A stretch of 64,000 nt of DNA from Cryobacterium glucosi. GTDB lineage: Bacteria; Actinomycetota; Actinomycetes; Actinomycetales; Microbacteriaceae. The stretch is taken from the NCBI RefSeq assembly GCF_004402235.1, contig NZ_SOFS01000012.1, positions 186,001 to 250,000 of the forward strand, in the 5' to 3' direction. A program made the translations under genes and the position numbers. How positions within the stretch are numbered: the first letter of the stretch is position 1; every line of letters starts with the position of its first letter. Below the pieces are notes generated by a model. That model had not been told where the DNA came from, made no database searches, and saw nothing but the letters and a program-made list of their open reading frames with translations. Shown here piece by piece: positions 35,634 to 46,448 of the stretch.

Positions 35634-36773
35634 ATGACCGATACCACCCCCACCGCCGAGCTCTCCGCCGCCGGCGTCAGCATCTGGCTCGACGACCTCT
35701 CCCGCCAGCGCATCGCCTCCGGCGGGCTGCAGGACCTCATCGACACCAGGAACGTCGTCGGCGTCACGACGAACCCGACCATCTTCGCCGGCGCGCTCAG
35801 CAAGGGCGAAGCCTACGTCGACCAGGTCGCCGCCCTCGCCGCGTCCGGCGCGACCGTGCAGGAAGCCGTCTTCGAGATCACGACCGACGACGTCACCGCA
35901 GCGAGCGACATCTTCCGTCCCGTCTACGACCGCACCAACGGTGTCGACGGCCGCGTCTCGATCGAGGTCGAGCCCGGCCTCGCCCACGACGCCGCCGGAA
36001 CCGTCGCCCAGGCCCAGGAGCTGTGGGCCAAGGTCAACCGCCCCAACGCCATGATCAAGATCCCCGCGACCATCGAGGGCCTCGAGGCCATCACCGCGAC
36101 GATCGCCCTCGGCATCAGCGTGAACGTCACCCTGATCTTCAGCCTGCAGCGTCACCGCGAGGTCATCAACGCGTACCTGTCCGGCCTCGAAAAGGCCAAG
36201 GCCGCCGGGATCGACCTGAGCACGATCCACTCCGTCGCGTCCTTCTTCGTCTCCCGCGTGGACACCGAGATCAACCAGCGCCTCGAGGCCATCGGCACCG
36301 AGACGGCGATCGCCCTCAAGAGCAAGGCCGGCGTCGCGAACGCGCAGCTCGCATACGAGGTCTTCCAGCAGGCCTTCTCCACCGAGCGCGCCCTCGGCCT
36401 CCTCGCGGCCGGCGCCAACAAGCAGCGTCCGCTCTGGGCGTCGACGGGCGTCAAGGATGCAGCGCTCCCCGACACCCTCTACGTGACGAACCTCGTCGCG
36501 CCCGAGGTCGTCAACACCATGCCGGAGAAGACCCTCGACGCGACCTTCGACCACGGGGTCATCCCGGCGGACTCGATCACGGGCGCATACGACGAGGCGA
36601 ACGCTGTCCTCGACGCCCTTGCGAACGAAGGCGTTTCCTACGTCGACGTCACGCAGGTCCTCGAGTCCGAGGGCGTTGCGAAGTTCATCATTTCCTGGAA
36701 CGAACTCCTCGACACCGTGACGGTTGCCCTGGACGCAGCCAAGAACAACGCGGAAGCCCCGTCGGCCCTGTGA
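35634..36773 (+). CDS. tal: Transaldolase
   Basis: A 379-residue transaldolase of the long actinobacterial type, transferring three-carbon units via a Schiff base. The catalytic lysine lies in NAMIKIPAT (about 137-145); [10 protein letters not shown] (about 40-49) and [11 protein letters not shown] mark other conserved strands of the TIM barrel. ATG 35634 has AAGGAGA 8 nt upstream. It overlaps pgi by 4 bp (GTGA). Confidence 0.96.
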   Translation: MTDTTPTAELSAAGVSIWLDDLSRQRIASGGLQDLIDTRNVVGVTTNPTIFAGALSKGEAYVDQVAALAASGATVQEAVFEITTDDVTAASDIFRPVYDRTNGVDGRVSIEVEPGLAHDAAGTVAQAQELWAKVNRPNAMIKIPATIEGLEAITATIALGISVNVTLIFSLQRHREVINAYLSGLEKAKAAGIDLSTIHSVASFFVSRVDTEINQRLEAIGTETAIALKSKAGVANAQLAYEVFQQAFSTERALGLLAAGANKQRPLWASTGVKDAALPDTLYVTNLVAPEVVNTMPEKTLDATFDHGVIPADSITGAYDEANAVLDALANEGVSYVDVTQVLESEGVAKFIISWNELLDTVTVALDAAKNNAEAPSAL

Positions 36774-38374
36774 GTTTCCGCATCGCGGTGACCGGGGCGG
36801 CGGCCGATGCGGCACGCCGAACCGTTCCCACCCTGGTGTCCGACCTGGTCGCCTCGGGGATCACGGCCCTCGACCCCGCACTGTGGGGCCCTGAGGCCGA
36901 GTCCGAGGCGGCCAAGCGTCTCGGCTGGACCGAGTCCGTTGCCGTTTCACGCCCGCTCGTCCCGGAGATCCTCGCTCTCCGGGCGACCCTGGCCTCGGCC
37001 GGTGTCACCCGGATCGCGCTCGCCGGCATGGGCGGTTCCTCGCTCGCACCGGAGGTCATCACCCGCACGGCCGGCGTCGCGTTGACCGTGCTCGACTCGA
37101 CCGACCCCGGCCAGGTACTCGCGGCCCTCGACGACCACCTCGCGGAGACGGCGCTGGTCGTCTCCTCGAAGTCCGGGTCGACCGCGGAGACCGACAGCCA
37201 GTGTCGCGTGTTCGAACGCGCCTTCCGGGAAGCCGGCATCGACCCCATCGGCCGCATCGTCGTCGTGACCGACCCCGGTTCGCCGCTCGACACCTCCGCT
37301 CGGGCGGCCGGTTACCGCGTCTTCAACGCGGACCCGACCGTGGGAGGACGTTTCTCCGTGCTCACCGCGTTCGGGCTGGTTCCATCGGGACTCGCCGGCG
37401 TCGACATCGGTGAGCTGCTCGACGAGGCGGAGGCCGTTTCGCTCGCGCTCGCGGTCGACAGCCCGGAAAACCCCGGGCTCATCCTCGGCGCCGCGATCGC
37501 TGCGACGGAGCCACGGCGTGACAAGCTCGCGCTCGTCGCAGACGGCACCCACATCGTCGGGTTCCCTGACTGGGCGGAACAGCTCATCGCGGAGTCGACC
37601 GGCAAGATCGGCACCGGAATCCTCCCCGTTGTCCTCGAGCTCGGCGCCCCCGAACTCACCGAGAACCTCCCGGACCTGCAGGTCCTGCGCCTCGTCGAGG
37701 ACGCGGGCACCACGATCTTTCCCGCGGACGGCACCGATGAGATCCGCGTGAGCGGCACCCTCGGCGCACAATTCCTGGTCTGGGAATACGCCACCGTGGT
37801 CGCTGGACGGCTGCTCGGGATCAACCCCTTCGACCAACCGGACGTGGAGGCAGCCAAGGTCGCCACCCGCGCGCTGCTCGACGGCCGACCCGAGCCGGCG
37901 CCCGCGGCGTTCATCTCCGACGGCATCGAGGTGCGCGGCACCGCACACGTCATCGGCGCGGCGAGCGACCTCGCCTCAGCGATCGACGCGCTCCTCGAGG
38001 AGCTCGGCCCCGACGGGTACGTCTCCGTCCAGGCCTACGTGAACCGCCTCGAGCTGCCACAGCTCGCCGGCATCCGTGACCTGGTCGCGAAGCTCTCGAA
38101 ACGTCCCGTCACATTCGGCTGGGGCCCCCGGTTCCTGCACTCGACCGGCCAGCTCCACAAGGGCGGTCAGCCATCCGGTGTGTTCCTGCAGATCCTCGCG
38201 ACCGCACAGGAGGACCTGTCGATTCCGGATCGTCCGTTCACCTTCGGCGAACTCATTCAGGCGCAGGCCAGCGGCGACGCGAGTGTTCTCGCTCAGCACG
38301 GCCGTCCGGTGCTCACCCTCACTCTCACCGACCCCGCGGCGAATATCGCCGCCCTGTTCGGCGCCCTCAAGTAG
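36770..38374 (+). CDS. pgi: Glucose-6-phosphate isomerase, transaldolase-linked type
   Basis: A 534-residue phosphoglucose isomerase interconverting glucose-6-phosphate and fructose-6-phosphate. It shows the sugar-phosphate loop [12 protein letters not shown] (about 127-138), the signature [12 protein letters not shown], and near the C-terminus [16 protein letters not shown] with the catalytic histidine/lysine region. It is diverged from the classical Pgi and resembles the isomerase half of bifunctional transaldolase/isomerase fusions. GTG 36770 overlaps the tal stop; the pgi frame stays open far upstream inside tal, but the family N-terminus begins at the GTG. Confidence 0.92.
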   Translation: MSFRIAVTGAAADAARRTVPTLVSDLVASGITALDPALWGPEAESEAAKRLGWTESVAVSRPLVPEILALRATLASAGVTRIALAGMGGSSLAPEVITRTAGVALTVLDSTDPGQVLAALDDHLAETALVVSSKSGSTAETDSQCRVFERAFREAGIDPIGRIVVVTDPGSPLDTSARAAGYRVFNADPTVGGRFSVLTAFGLVPSGLAGVDIGELLDEAEAVSLALAVDSPENPGLILGAAIAATEPRRDKLALVADGTHIVGFPDWAEQLIAESTGKIGTGILPVVLELGAPELTENLPDLQVLRLVEDAGTTIFPADGTDEIRVSGTLGAQFLVWEYATVVAGRLLGINPFDQPDVEAAKVATRALLDGRPEPAPAAFISDGIEVRGTAHVIGAASDLASAIDALLEELGPDGYVSVQAYVNRLELPQLAGIRDLVAKLSKRPVTFGWGPRFLHSTGQLHKGGQPSGVFLQILATAQEDLSIPDRPFTFGELIQAQASGDASVLAQHGRPVLTLTLTDPAANIAALFGALK

Positions 38375-38435
38375 AAGTCGTCCCCTGCAGCGGGGCCTGC
38401 TCCGGCGGGCCTCGTTGCCACAGAAAAGGAGTTGC

Positions 38436-39977
38436 ATGTCCCCGGTGGAAATCACCCCGGAGTTCAATCCGCTGCGGTCGTCCTCTGATTACCGTCTGAA
38501 TCGCATCGCGGGGCCCTCGAGCCTCGTGATCTTCGGCGTAACCGGCGACCTGTCCCGGAAGAAACTCATGCCCGCGGTCTACGACCTCGCCAACCGCGGA
38601 CTCCTTCCGCCCGGATTCGCCCTCGTCGGCTTCGCGAGGCGCGACTGGGACGACGAGGACTTCTCCCAAGTGGTCCACGACTCGGTCAAGCAGTATGCCC
38701 GCACCGAGTTCAACGAGGATGTCTGGGCCCAGCTCTCCGAGGGCATCCGCTTCGTGCAGGGCACCTTCGACGACGACGACTCCTTCGAACGGCTCAAGGA
38801 CACCATCGCCGAGCTCGACCGCGAGCGGGGCACGATGGGCAACCATGCGTTCTACCTGTCGATCCCGCCGAAGGCGTTCCCGCAGGTCGTCGGCCAGTTG
38901 CGCCGGTCCGGCCTCGCCGAGCAGAAGGACGGTCAGTGGCGTCGTGTCGTGATCGAAAAGCCCTTCGGCAGCGACCTGAAAACCGCCCGTGAGCTCAACG
39001 ACGTCGTCGAATCCGTGTTCCCGCCCGACTCCGTGTTCCGGATCGACCACTATCTGGGCAAAGAGACGGTGCAGAACATCCTCGCGCTGCGCTTCGCGAA
39101 CCAGCTCTACGAACCGATCTGGAACTCGAACAACGTCGACCACGTGCAGATCACGATGGCCGAGGACATCGGCGTCGGAGGACGCGCGGGCTACTACGAC
39201 GGAATCGGTGCCGCCAGGGACGTGATCCAGAACCACCTCCTGCAGCTCCTCGCCCTCACGGCGATGGAGGAGCCCATCTCCTTCGACGCGGCCGACCTGC
39301 GCACCGAGAAGGAGAAGGTCCTCGCATCCGTCCGGCTCCCGGACAACCTCGCGACCGGAACCGCCCGCGGCCAGTACGCCGGCGGTTGGCAGGGCGGTGA
39401 GAAGGTTCTCGGATTCCTCGAAGAGGACGGAATGGACCCGGAGTCGCTCACGGAAACCTACGCGGCGCTGCGCCTCACCATCGAGACGCGCCGCTGGTCC
39501 GGCGTGCCGTTCTATCTGCGGGCAGGCAAGCGCCTCGGCCGCAGGGTGACCGAGATCGCTGTCGTGTTCAAGCGCGCCCCCCAGCATCTGTTCGCCAAGG
39601 AGAACACGGCTGCCCTCGGATCCAATGCACTCGTGATCCGGGTGCAGCCCGACGAGGGCGTCACGATCCGATTCGGCTCCAAGGTCCCCGGCGTCGGCAT
39701 GCAGGTGCGCGACGTCACGATGGACTTCGGCTATGGCCATGCCTTCACCGAGGCGAGCCCGGAGGCGTACGAACGGTTGATCCTCGACGTGCTCCTCGGC
39801 GACCCGCCGTTGTTCCCCCGTCACGAAGAGGTCGAACTCTCGTGGAAGATCCTCGACCCGGTCGAGAAGTTCTGGTCCGAGCAGGGCCAGCCCGAACAGT
39901 ACCGCCCCGGAACCTGGGGCCCCTCGTCCGCGGACGAGCTCTTGGCCAGGGACGGCCGTCAATGGAGGCGCCCATGA
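38436..39977 (+). CDS. zwf: Glucose-6-phosphate 1-dehydrogenase
   Basis: A 513-residue dehydrogenase oxidising glucose-6-phosphate to 6-phosphogluconolactone and producing NADPH. The nucleotide loop GVTGDLSRKKLMPA is at about residues 34-47 and the substrate/catalytic segment RIDHYLGKE at about 204-212. Length is standard. ATG 38436 has AAGGAG 5-6 nt upstream, 61 bp after pgi. It is followed by opcA with a 4-bp ATGA overlap, the arrangement in which OpcA is needed for its assembly. A second homologue begins at 63690. Confidence 0.97.
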   Translation: MSPVEITPEFNPLRSSSDYRLNRIAGPSSLVIFGVTGDLSRKKLMPAVYDLANRGLLPPGFALVGFARRDWDDEDFSQVVHDSVKQYARTEFNEDVWAQLSEGIRFVQGTFDDDDSFERLKDTIAELDRERGTMGNHAFYLSIPPKAFPQVVGQLRRSGLAEQKDGQWRRVVIEKPFGSDLKTARELNDVVESVFPPDSVFRIDHYLGKETVQNILALRFANQLYEPIWNSNNVDHVQITMAEDIGVGGRAGYYDGIGAARDVIQNHLLQLLALTAMEEPISFDAADLRTEKEKVLASVRLPDNLATGTARGQYAGGWQGGEKVLGFLEEDGMDPESLTETYAALRLTIETRRWSGVPFYLRAGKRLGRRVTEIAVVFKRAPQHLFAKENTAALGSNALVIRVQPDEGVTIRFGSKVPGVGMQVRDVTMDFGYGHAFTEASPEAYERLILDVLLGDPPLFPRHEEVELSWKILDPVEKFWSEQGQPEQYRPGTWGPSSADELLARDGRQWRRP

Positions 39978-40939
39978 TCGTCGATCTGCCAGACACGAAC
40001 ACCTCGAAGATCTCGAAGGCCCTCGTCCGCATCCGGGAAGAGGGCGGCGCCGTCGCCCTCGGCCGGGTGCTGACCCTGATCATCGCGTCGACCATGGGAC
40101 GCGAGGAGGAGGCCATCGAGGCCGCAAACGACGCATCCCGTGAACATCCGATGCGCGTCATCGTCGTCTCCACCCAGGAAGAAACCGAATCGGAGACCCC
40201 CGTCGACGCGAAGGTCGACGCGGAGATCCGCGTCGGCGGAGACGCCGGGGCGAGCGAAGTCATCGTGCTGCGCGCGTACGGCGAAGCCGCGAGCGACCCG
40301 GAGAGCCTGGTCACAGGCCTCCTGCTGCCCGATGCCCCCGTCGTGACGTGGTGGCCGGGCGTCGCCCCCGTCATCCCGGCGGACTCTCCGCTCGGGCGCC
40401 TCGCCTACCGGCGGATCACGGATTCCTCCGCCCAGCCGGACCCGCAGGCCGCCCTGCACCGGCTGTGCTCCTCGTACCGCCCCGGCGACACCGACTTCGC
40501 CTGGACGCGGCTCACGCTCTGGCGGGCACAGCTCGCCGCCGTTCTCGACCAGCCGCCGTACGAAGCCGTCACAGCCGTCCAGGTCTCCGGCGCGGCCGAC
40601 TCCCCCTCGACGACGCTGCTCGCCGCCTGGCTGCAGCTCCAGCTCGCCGTGGACGTCGACTACGAGTTCACCGGTGGGGCCAAAGCGAGCGGAATCCACG
40701 GCGTGCACTTCACCCGGGCATCCGGTGTGATCTCGCTCGAGCGTGAACTGCCGGGCATCGCAACCCTCACCCAGCCCGGCCAGCCCGTGCAGGACCTCAC
40801 CCTCAAGCGCCGCAGCCTCCGGGATTGCCTCAGCGACGAGCTTCGCCGGCTCGATCCCGACGAGTTGTATGGTGAAGTGATCACCCGCGGACTGCCGAAC
40901 CTGGACGCGGTTGCAGACAAAACCGGAGGACGACCGTGA
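39974..40939 (+). CDS. opcA: Glucose-6-phosphate dehydrogenase assembly protein OpcA
   Basis: A 321-residue OpcA homologue, a protein required for active glucose-6-phosphate dehydrogenase in actinobacteria and cyanobacteria. Conserved pieces include the LIIAS block, VVTWWPG, and the GDTDFAWTRLTLWRAQLAA segment. ATG 39974 lies 5 nt after GGAGG and overlaps the zwf stop; an in-frame ATG 12 nt earlier is less well placed. It also overlaps pgl by 4 bp (GTGA), making zwf-opcA-pgl one coupled unit. Confidence 0.94.
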   Translation: MIVDLPDTNTSKISKALVRIREEGGAVALGRVLTLIIASTMGREEEAIEAANDASREHPMRVIVVSTQEETESETPVDAKVDAEIRVGGDAGASEVIVLRAYGEAASDPESLVTGLLLPDAPVVTWWPGVAPVIPADSPLGRLAYRRITDSSAQPDPQAALHRLCSSYRPGDTDFAWTRLTLWRAQLAAVLDQPPYEAVTAVQVSGAADSPSTTLLAAWLQLQLAVDVDYEFTGGAKASGIHGVHFTRASGVISLERELPGIATLTQPGQPVQDLTLKRRSLRDCLSDELRRLDPDELYGEVITRGLPNLDAVADKTGGRP

Positions 40940-41706
40940 CACACGAACGACGCGTACTAGTGCATGCAGACCGGGCGGCCCTCGCCGCATCGGTCGCGGC
41001 ACGATTCATCACCACCGCGGTCGACCTCCTCCACGAGGAGGGCGACATCCATGTCGTCCTCACCGGGGGAAGCGTCGCGACAGAGGTGCTCGACGCTGTC
41101 AACGCTTCCGCGGCCAGGGACACCGTCGACTGGGAGCACGTGAACTTCTGGTGGGGCGACGAACGCTGGTTGCCGTACGCCGACCCGGAACGCAACGAAC
41201 TCCAGGCCCGTACCGCACTCCTCGACCACCTCGACATCCCCGCGGAGAACATCCACCCGTTTGCGTCCTCCGACGGACCGCTCGACCTCGACGCGGCCGG
41301 AGCAGCCTATGCGGAGGAGCTCGAGGCAGCCTCGAACGACGGAACCGTGCTGCCGCGCTTCGATATCACCTTCCTCGGCGTCGGCCCGGACGGGCACATC
41401 GCCTCGCTGTTCCCGCACCTCCCGGGAATCCGCGAGGACACCGCGAGCGTGCTCACGGTGCGCAATTCCCCCAAGCCCCCGGCCGAACGGCTCACCCTGA
41501 GCCGCCCTGCCCTGAACTCGTCGCGCTGCATCTGGCTGGTCCTCGCAGGGCCGGACAAGGCATCCGCCCTCGGGCTCGCACTCACCGGTGCCAGCAGGGA
41601 CGAGGTTCCTGTTGCGGGCATCAAGGGGCGCCGCTACACGAACTTCTTCGTGGACCGGGAAGCGGCCGCAGAGGTACCGGAGAACCTGACCGCGTCGTCG
41701 TTCTGA
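40936..41706 (+). CDS. pgl: 6-phosphogluconolactonase
   Basis: A 256-residue lactonase of the DevB/Pgl type (NagB-like fold), hydrolysing 6-phosphogluconolactone to 6-phosphogluconate. Motifs VLTGGSVATEV, NFWWGDERWLP (about 72-82) and GVGPDGHIASLFP (about 151-163, catalytic histidine) are clear. GTG 40936 overlaps opcA. It is the last gene of the operon, followed by a strong terminator. No gnd gene is present in the window, so the next step of the oxidative branch is encoded elsewhere. Confidence 0.96.
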   Translation: MTHERRVLVHADRAALAASVAARFITTAVDLLHEEGDIHVVLTGGSVATEVLDAVNASAARDTVDWEHVNFWWGDERWLPYADPERNELQARTALLDHLDIPAENIHPFASSDGPLDLDAAGAAYAEELEAASNDGTVLPRFDITFLGVGPDGHIASLFPHLPGIREDTASVLTVRNSPKPPAERLTLSRPALNSSRCIWLVLAGPDKASALGLALTGASRDEVPVAGIKGRRYTNFFVDREAAAEVPENLTASSF

Positions 41707-41717
41707 CACCGTTCGCG

Positions 41718-41755
41718 CACGAAAAAGCCCCGACCGTGGTCGGGGCTTTTTCGTG
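41718..41755. terminator. Strong bidirectional terminator between pgl and rbpA
   Basis: Perfect 17-bp stem (41718-41734 with 41739-41755) with a CGTG loop and A5/T5 runs inside the arms. It separates the two convergent transcription blocks of the window. Confidence 0.93.
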
Positions 41756-41778
41756 TCCGATGGACGAAAGGTCCGGAG

Positions 41779-42147
41779 CTAGTTGGTGGCGGAGAGCTTC
41801 CCGCGGCGAATCCGCAGCTGCAGAAGGGCTTCCTCGAGAAGCGAGTCCGCTTCCTCTTCCGTGCGGCGCTCCTTCACGTAGGCGAGGTGCGTCTTGTATG
41901 GTTCGAGCTTCACGACGGACGGCGGGTTCTCCTTGTCGCGGCCGGCCGGAAGCCCAGAGGACGGGCAGTCGATCGTCTCGGGGATTTCATCATCGGGCAG
42001 GTTCGCCGCGAAGTAGCGGACGGTCTCGTTGCCGAGAGCGTCCCAGTAGGAGACGCGGATCCGGTCCGCCTGGAAACCGCGGTCCTGCTCCCCCATGGGG
42101 CCGGCTCCGACCCTGGATCCACGAATTGCGCTGCCACCAGATGCCAT
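41779..42147 (-). CDS. rbpA: RNA polymerase-binding protein RbpA
   Basis: A 122-residue actinobacterial transcription factor that binds the principal sigma factor and RNA polymerase and helps open complexes form. The N-terminal tail begins MASGGSAIRGSRVGAGP, the central beta domain carries the SYWDALGNETVRYFA segment, and the C-terminal sigma-interacting region includes YKTHLAYVKERRTEEEADSLL. The mycobacterial zinc-type cysteines are largely lost, leaving one (TIDCPSSG). GGAGG lies upstream of ATG 42147. Confidence 0.95.
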   Translation of the reverse strand: MASGGSAIRGSRVGAGPMGEQDRGFQADRIRVSYWDALGNETVRYFAANLPDDEIPETIDCPSSGLPAGRDKENPPSVVKLEPYKTHLAYVKERRTEEEADSLLEEALLQLRIRRGKLSATN

Positions 42148-42226
42148 TGTGTTCCTCCATGAAAGGCGATTGTGCTTGTGGCCGCACGGCCACGGGTGTG
42201 GGAAAAGCGAAGGGGGTGTGAGGGAG

Positions 42227-42478
42227 TTACAGTGCCGTGTCGAACTTGGTGATGAGGCCCAGGACGACGATGCACGCGATCCAGAGGACGGCGAGGATCA
42301 CGGTGATGCGATTGAGGTTTCGTTCCGCAACGCCGGAGGCGCCGAGGTTCGAGGTGACGCCGCCACCGAACATATCGGAGAGGCCACCACCACGGCCCTT
42401 GTGCAGGAGGATGAGCATGGTGAGCAGGAGGCTCGTCAGTCCGAGGACAACCTGCAACACGACCTGGAGAATCTGCAC
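42227..42478 (-). CDS. secG: Protein-export membrane protein SecG
   Basis: An 83-residue SecG of the SecYEG translocon, with two transmembrane helices (about 2-24 and 58-78) joined by the glycine-rich loop KGRGGGLSDMFGGG. GTG 42478 is set by GAAAGG 6 nt upstream; the frame could extend 11 residues further without support. Placement after tpiA-pgk-gap is usual in Gram-positive bacteria. Confidence 0.95.
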   Translation of the reverse strand: MQILQVVLQVVLGLTSLLLTMLILLHKGRGGGLSDMFGGGVTSNLGASGVAERNLNRITVILAVLWIACIVVLGLITKFDTAL

Positions 42479-42545
42479 GCGAAACCTTTCAGAATGGTGG
42501 AGTTTCTCCACCGGGATCAGTGATCATCATAGCCTGACTGACGAA

Positions 42546-42580
42546 CCAGCCCGCCTCCCCTGGTCAGGGTGGCGGGCTGG
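42546..42580. terminator. Hairpin downstream of tpiA
   Basis: CCAGCCCGCC (42546-42555) pairs with GGCGGGCTGG (42571-42580); an inner CCCT/AGGG helix extends it. It lies between tpiA and secG on the leftward transcript and could end or reduce read-through into secG. Confidence 0.7.
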
Positions 42581-42607
42581 AGCGGTGATATCAGGTGGAA
42601 CTTCGGG

Positions 42608-43402
42608 CTAGACGCCCACGTGCTTCTGGAATCGGACGATGCTCGAGAACTCGTCGATATCCAGGCTTGCCCCGCCGACGAGCGCTCCGTCGACGTTGGG
42701 TTCGCGCATGTAGCCCGCGATGTTGACGCCCTTCACGGAACCGCCGTAGAGGATGCGGGTCTTGTCGGCCACATCCTGTCCGAGGGTCTCGCTGAGGACC
42801 AGGCGCAGCTGGGCTGCGACCTGTTCGGCCTGCTCAGGCGTTGCCGCCTGGCCGGAGCCGATGGCCCACACGGGCTCGTATGCCACTACGATGTCAGCCG
42901 CGCTGTCGATGCCCGACAGTGCGGTGCGCAGCTGGGCGACAGGGACGGCGCTCGGACCGTGCAGTTCCAGGTCCGCGGCGGTCTCGCCGACGCAGATGAT
43001 CGGAACGAGTCCGTGCTTGACGGCGGCGGTGACCTTCGCGGCCACCTCCTCGTCGTTCTCCCCGTGCAACGTGCGACGCTCGGAGTGCCCGATGAGCACG
43101 TACGTGCACTCGAGCTGAGCGAGGAACGCGCCGGAGATCTCACCCGTGAAGGCGCCGGAATCGTGAGCCGAGACATCCTGCGCGCCGAAGACGACGGGCA
43201 GCTTGTCGGCTGACACGAGCGTCTGCACGGAGCGAAGGTCGGTGAACGGCGGGAACACCGCAACCTCGACGGCCGCGAAGTCGTGCTTGGCGTCCTTGAG
43301 GTTCCAGGCGAGCTTCTGCACGAACGCGATGGCCTGGAGGTGATCCAGGTTCATCTTCCAATTGCCTGCAATCAGCGGGGTGCGCTGAGTGTTTACTGCC
43401 AT
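42608..43402 (-). CDS. tpiA: Triosephosphate isomerase
   Basis: A 264-residue TIM-barrel enzyme interconverting dihydroxyacetone phosphate and glyceraldehyde-3-phosphate. Catalytic residues are visible: lysine in GNWKMN, histidine in IGHSERR and glutamate in AYEPVWAIGSG; the phosphate loop is ILYGGSV. Its ATG lies inside the end of pgk (10-bp overlap), so translation is coupled within the gap-pgk-tpiA operon. Confidence 0.97.
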   Translation of the reverse strand: MAVNTQRTPLIAGNWKMNLDHLQAIAFVQKLAWNLKDAKHDFAAVEVAVFPPFTDLRSVQTLVSADKLPVVFGAQDVSAHDSGAFTGEISGAFLAQLECTYVLIGHSERRTLHGENDEEVAAKVTAAVKHGLVPIICVGETAADLELHGPSAVPVAQLRTALSGIDSAADIVVAYEPVWAIGSGQAATPEQAEQVAAQLRLVLSETLGQDVADKTRILYGGSVKGVNIAGYMREPNVDGALVGGASLDIDEFSSIVRFQKHVGV

Positions 43403-44607
43403 CCGAGGACCTCCAGTCCTGGGAGACGCTTGCCTTCGAGGAACTCAAGGCTCGCGCCGCCACCGGTAGAAATGTGACCGAACTGGTCGTCCGTGAATCC
43501 GAGCGTGCGCACGGCGGCGGCGGAATCGCCACCTCCTACGACGCTGAGACCGTCAACCTCTGTGAGTGCTGCGGCCACCACACGGGTGCCCTCAGCAAAC
43601 GGTGCGAGCTCGAACACGCCCATGGGCCCGTTCCAGAACACCGTCTTCGATGCGCGGATGATCGCGGCGAATGCCGCGGCCGTGTCCGGTCCGATGTCGA
43701 GGCCCAGACCGGTGGCACCGAATGCGGTGTCCTCAATCGAGTCGGCAGCGGTGACCACGTGCTCGGCGTCAGCTCCGAATTTGGAGGCGACGACGACATC
43801 CGTCGGCAGGACGATCTTCACGCCCAGGCGCTCGGCCTCGACCAGGTAACCGCGAACGGTTTCGATCTGGTCGGCCTCGAGCAGGCTTGCGCCCACCTTG
43901 TGGCCCTGAGCTGCGAGGAAGGTGAAAAGCATTCCGCCACCGATGAGCAGCGAGTTGACCCGCGGCAGGAGGTGACCGATCACGCCGAGCTTGTCCGAGA
44001 CCTTGGAGCCGCCGAGGACGACCGTGTACGGCGCCTCCGGCTTTTCGGTGAGACGGTCGAGCACGTCGAGCTCGGCAGCGATCAGCAGGCCGGCAGCGCT
44101 CGGCAGGATTGCTGCCAGGTCGTACACGCTTGCCTGCTTGCGGTGAACGACGCCGAAGCCGTCAGACACGAGGACGTCGCCGAGGGCGGCGAGCTCGGTC
44201 GCGAAGGCGACCCGCTCTGCGTCGACCTTGCTCGTCTCCCCCGGGTTGAACCGGAGGTTTTCGAGCACGACGACGTCGCCATTGGACAGCGCGCCGACGG
44301 CGGCCTTTGCGGCGTCACCGACGGTGTCGGTCGCGAAGGCGACGTCGTGTCCGAGCAGTTGCGCAAGGCGCACTGCGACGGGCGCGAGGCTGTACTTCTC
44401 TTCCGGTGCACCCTTCGGCCGTCCGAGGTGGGAGACGATGACCACGCGGGCGCCCTGTTCGAGCAGCGCCTTGATGGTCGGGAGGGACGCGCGAACGCGA
44501 CCATCGTCCGTGATCTCGCCGTCTTTCAACGGCACGTTCAGGTCACAGCGGACGATGACGCGTTTTCCGGTGAGCAGCCCCAGCGATTCGATTGTACGAA
44601 GCGTCAC
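43393..44607 (-). CDS. pgk: Phosphoglycerate kinase
   Basis: A 404-residue glycolytic kinase transferring phosphate from 1,3-bisphosphoglycerate to ADP. The substrate loop VIVRCDLNVPLKDGEI and VSHLGRPKG are N-terminal; the nucleotide domain contains VLGGSKVSDKLGVI and VVGGGDSAAAV. It begins 12 bp after gap and overlaps tpiA, giving the standard glycolytic operon order. Confidence 0.97.
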   Translation of the reverse strand: MTLRTIESLGLLTGKRVIVRCDLNVPLKDGEITDDGRVRASLPTIKALLEQGARVVIVSHLGRPKGAPEEKYSLAPVAVRLAQLLGHDVAFATDTVGDAAKAAVGALSNGDVVVLENLRFNPGETSKVDAERVAFATELAALGDVLVSDGFGVVHRKQASVYDLAAILPSAAGLLIAAELDVLDRLTEKPEAPYTVVLGGSKVSDKLGVIGHLLPRVNSLLIGGGMLFTFLAAQGHKVGASLLEADQIETVRGYLVEAERLGVKIVLPTDVVVASKFGADAEHVVTAADSIEDTAFGATGLGLDIGPDTAAAFAAIIRASKTVFWNGPMGVFELAPFAEGTRVVAAALTEVDGLSVVGGGDSAAAVRTLGFTDDQFGHISTGGGASLEFLEGKRLPGLEVLGWQ

Positions 44608-44619
44608 TGCGGGCCCCTG

Positions 44620-45636
<1,017 letters not shown>

Positions 45637-45684
45637 CTAATCTTGTGCGCCGAAGCGCGGTTTCTTGTGGGTGAAATACACGGG

Positions 45685-45710
45685 GGACGGGCCCCTCACG
45701 GGGCCCGTCC
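45685..45710. terminator. Terminator downstream of sodA
   Basis: Perfect 11-bp stem GGACGGGCCCC (45685-45695) with its complement (45700-45710) and a TCAC loop, just past the sodA stop codon. Confidence 0.85.
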
Positions 45711-45720
45711 TACGGCTGCG

Positions 45721-46347
45721 CTATGAGAGCAGCAGAAGCCCGTTGGTCTTTTCGCGAGCGATCGTGAATCGGTCCTGGACGTTCGCCCAGTTGACGATGT
45801 TCCAGAATGCCTTCACGTAGTCCGCACGCACGTTGCGGTAGTCGAGGTAGTACGCGTGCTCCCAGACGTCGAGCATGAGTACCGGAATCGTGCCGGCTGC
45901 GAAGTTCGACTGCTGGTCGAAGAACTGCTGGATGATCAGGCGCTGCCCGATCGAATCCCAGGCGAGCACCGCCCAGCCGGATCCCTGCACACCGAGGGCT
46001 GCCGCCGTGAAGTGCGCCTGGAACTTGTCGAAGGAACCGAAGAAGTCCTCGATGGCGCTCGCAAGCTCGCCTGTGGGCTTGTCGCCGCCGTCCGGGGAGA
46101 GGTTGGTCCAGAAGATGGAGTGGTTGACGTGACCGCCGAGGTTGAAGGCGAGGTCTTTTTCAAGCTTGTTGACGTTGGCCAGCTGGCCGGAGTCGCGAGC
46201 TTCCGCAAGCTGCGCGAGGGCGGTGTTCGCGCCGGTCACGTAGGCCTGGTGGTGCTTGCTGTGGTGAAGTTCCATGATGGTGCCGCTGATGCTCGGCGCG
46301 AGCGCCGAGTAGTCATAGGCGAGAGCGGGCAAAGTGTATTCAGCCAT
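45721..46347 (-). CDS. sodA: Superoxide dismutase, Fe/Mn type
   Basis: A 208-residue Fe/Mn superoxide dismutase. Metal ligands are in [12 protein letters not shown] (about residues 27-38), NHSIFW, and [13 protein letters not shown] (about 163-175). Manganese use is more likely in actinobacteria, but the sequence alone does not settle the metal. GGAGATATGA-type spacing gives a good ribosome-binding site. It lies between whiA and gap with its own terminator, so it is probably monocistronic. No signal peptide is seen. Confidence 0.96.
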   Translation of the reverse strand: MAEYTLPALAYDYSALAPSISGTIMELHHSKHHQAYVTGANTALAQLAEARDSGQLANVNKLEKDLAFNLGGHVNHSIFWTNLSPDGGDKPTGELASAIEDFFGSFDKFQAHFTAAALGVQGSGWAVLAWDSIGQRLIIQQFFDQQSNFAAGTIPVLMLDVWEHAYYLDYRNVRADYVKAFWNIVNWANVQDRFTIAREKTNGLLLLS

Positions 46348-46448
46348 TCATATCTCCTCTGTCGAGTTGGCGCGAAGTACTCCGCCACGAGTGTGTAAGC
46401 GACGTTTCAAGTCTACTCAGGTCAGGGTGCCCCGCTGACGAGGGGGCC

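Noticed and set aside
36023..36769. Upstream extension of pgi inside tal as a longer protein or frameshifted fusion
   Set aside because: The frame is open but the translation has no resemblance to a transaldolase or isomerase; the tal frame covers this region fully.
38367..39962. Minus-strand open frame opposite zwf
   Set aside because: Antisense shadow of zwf, no recognisable domain.
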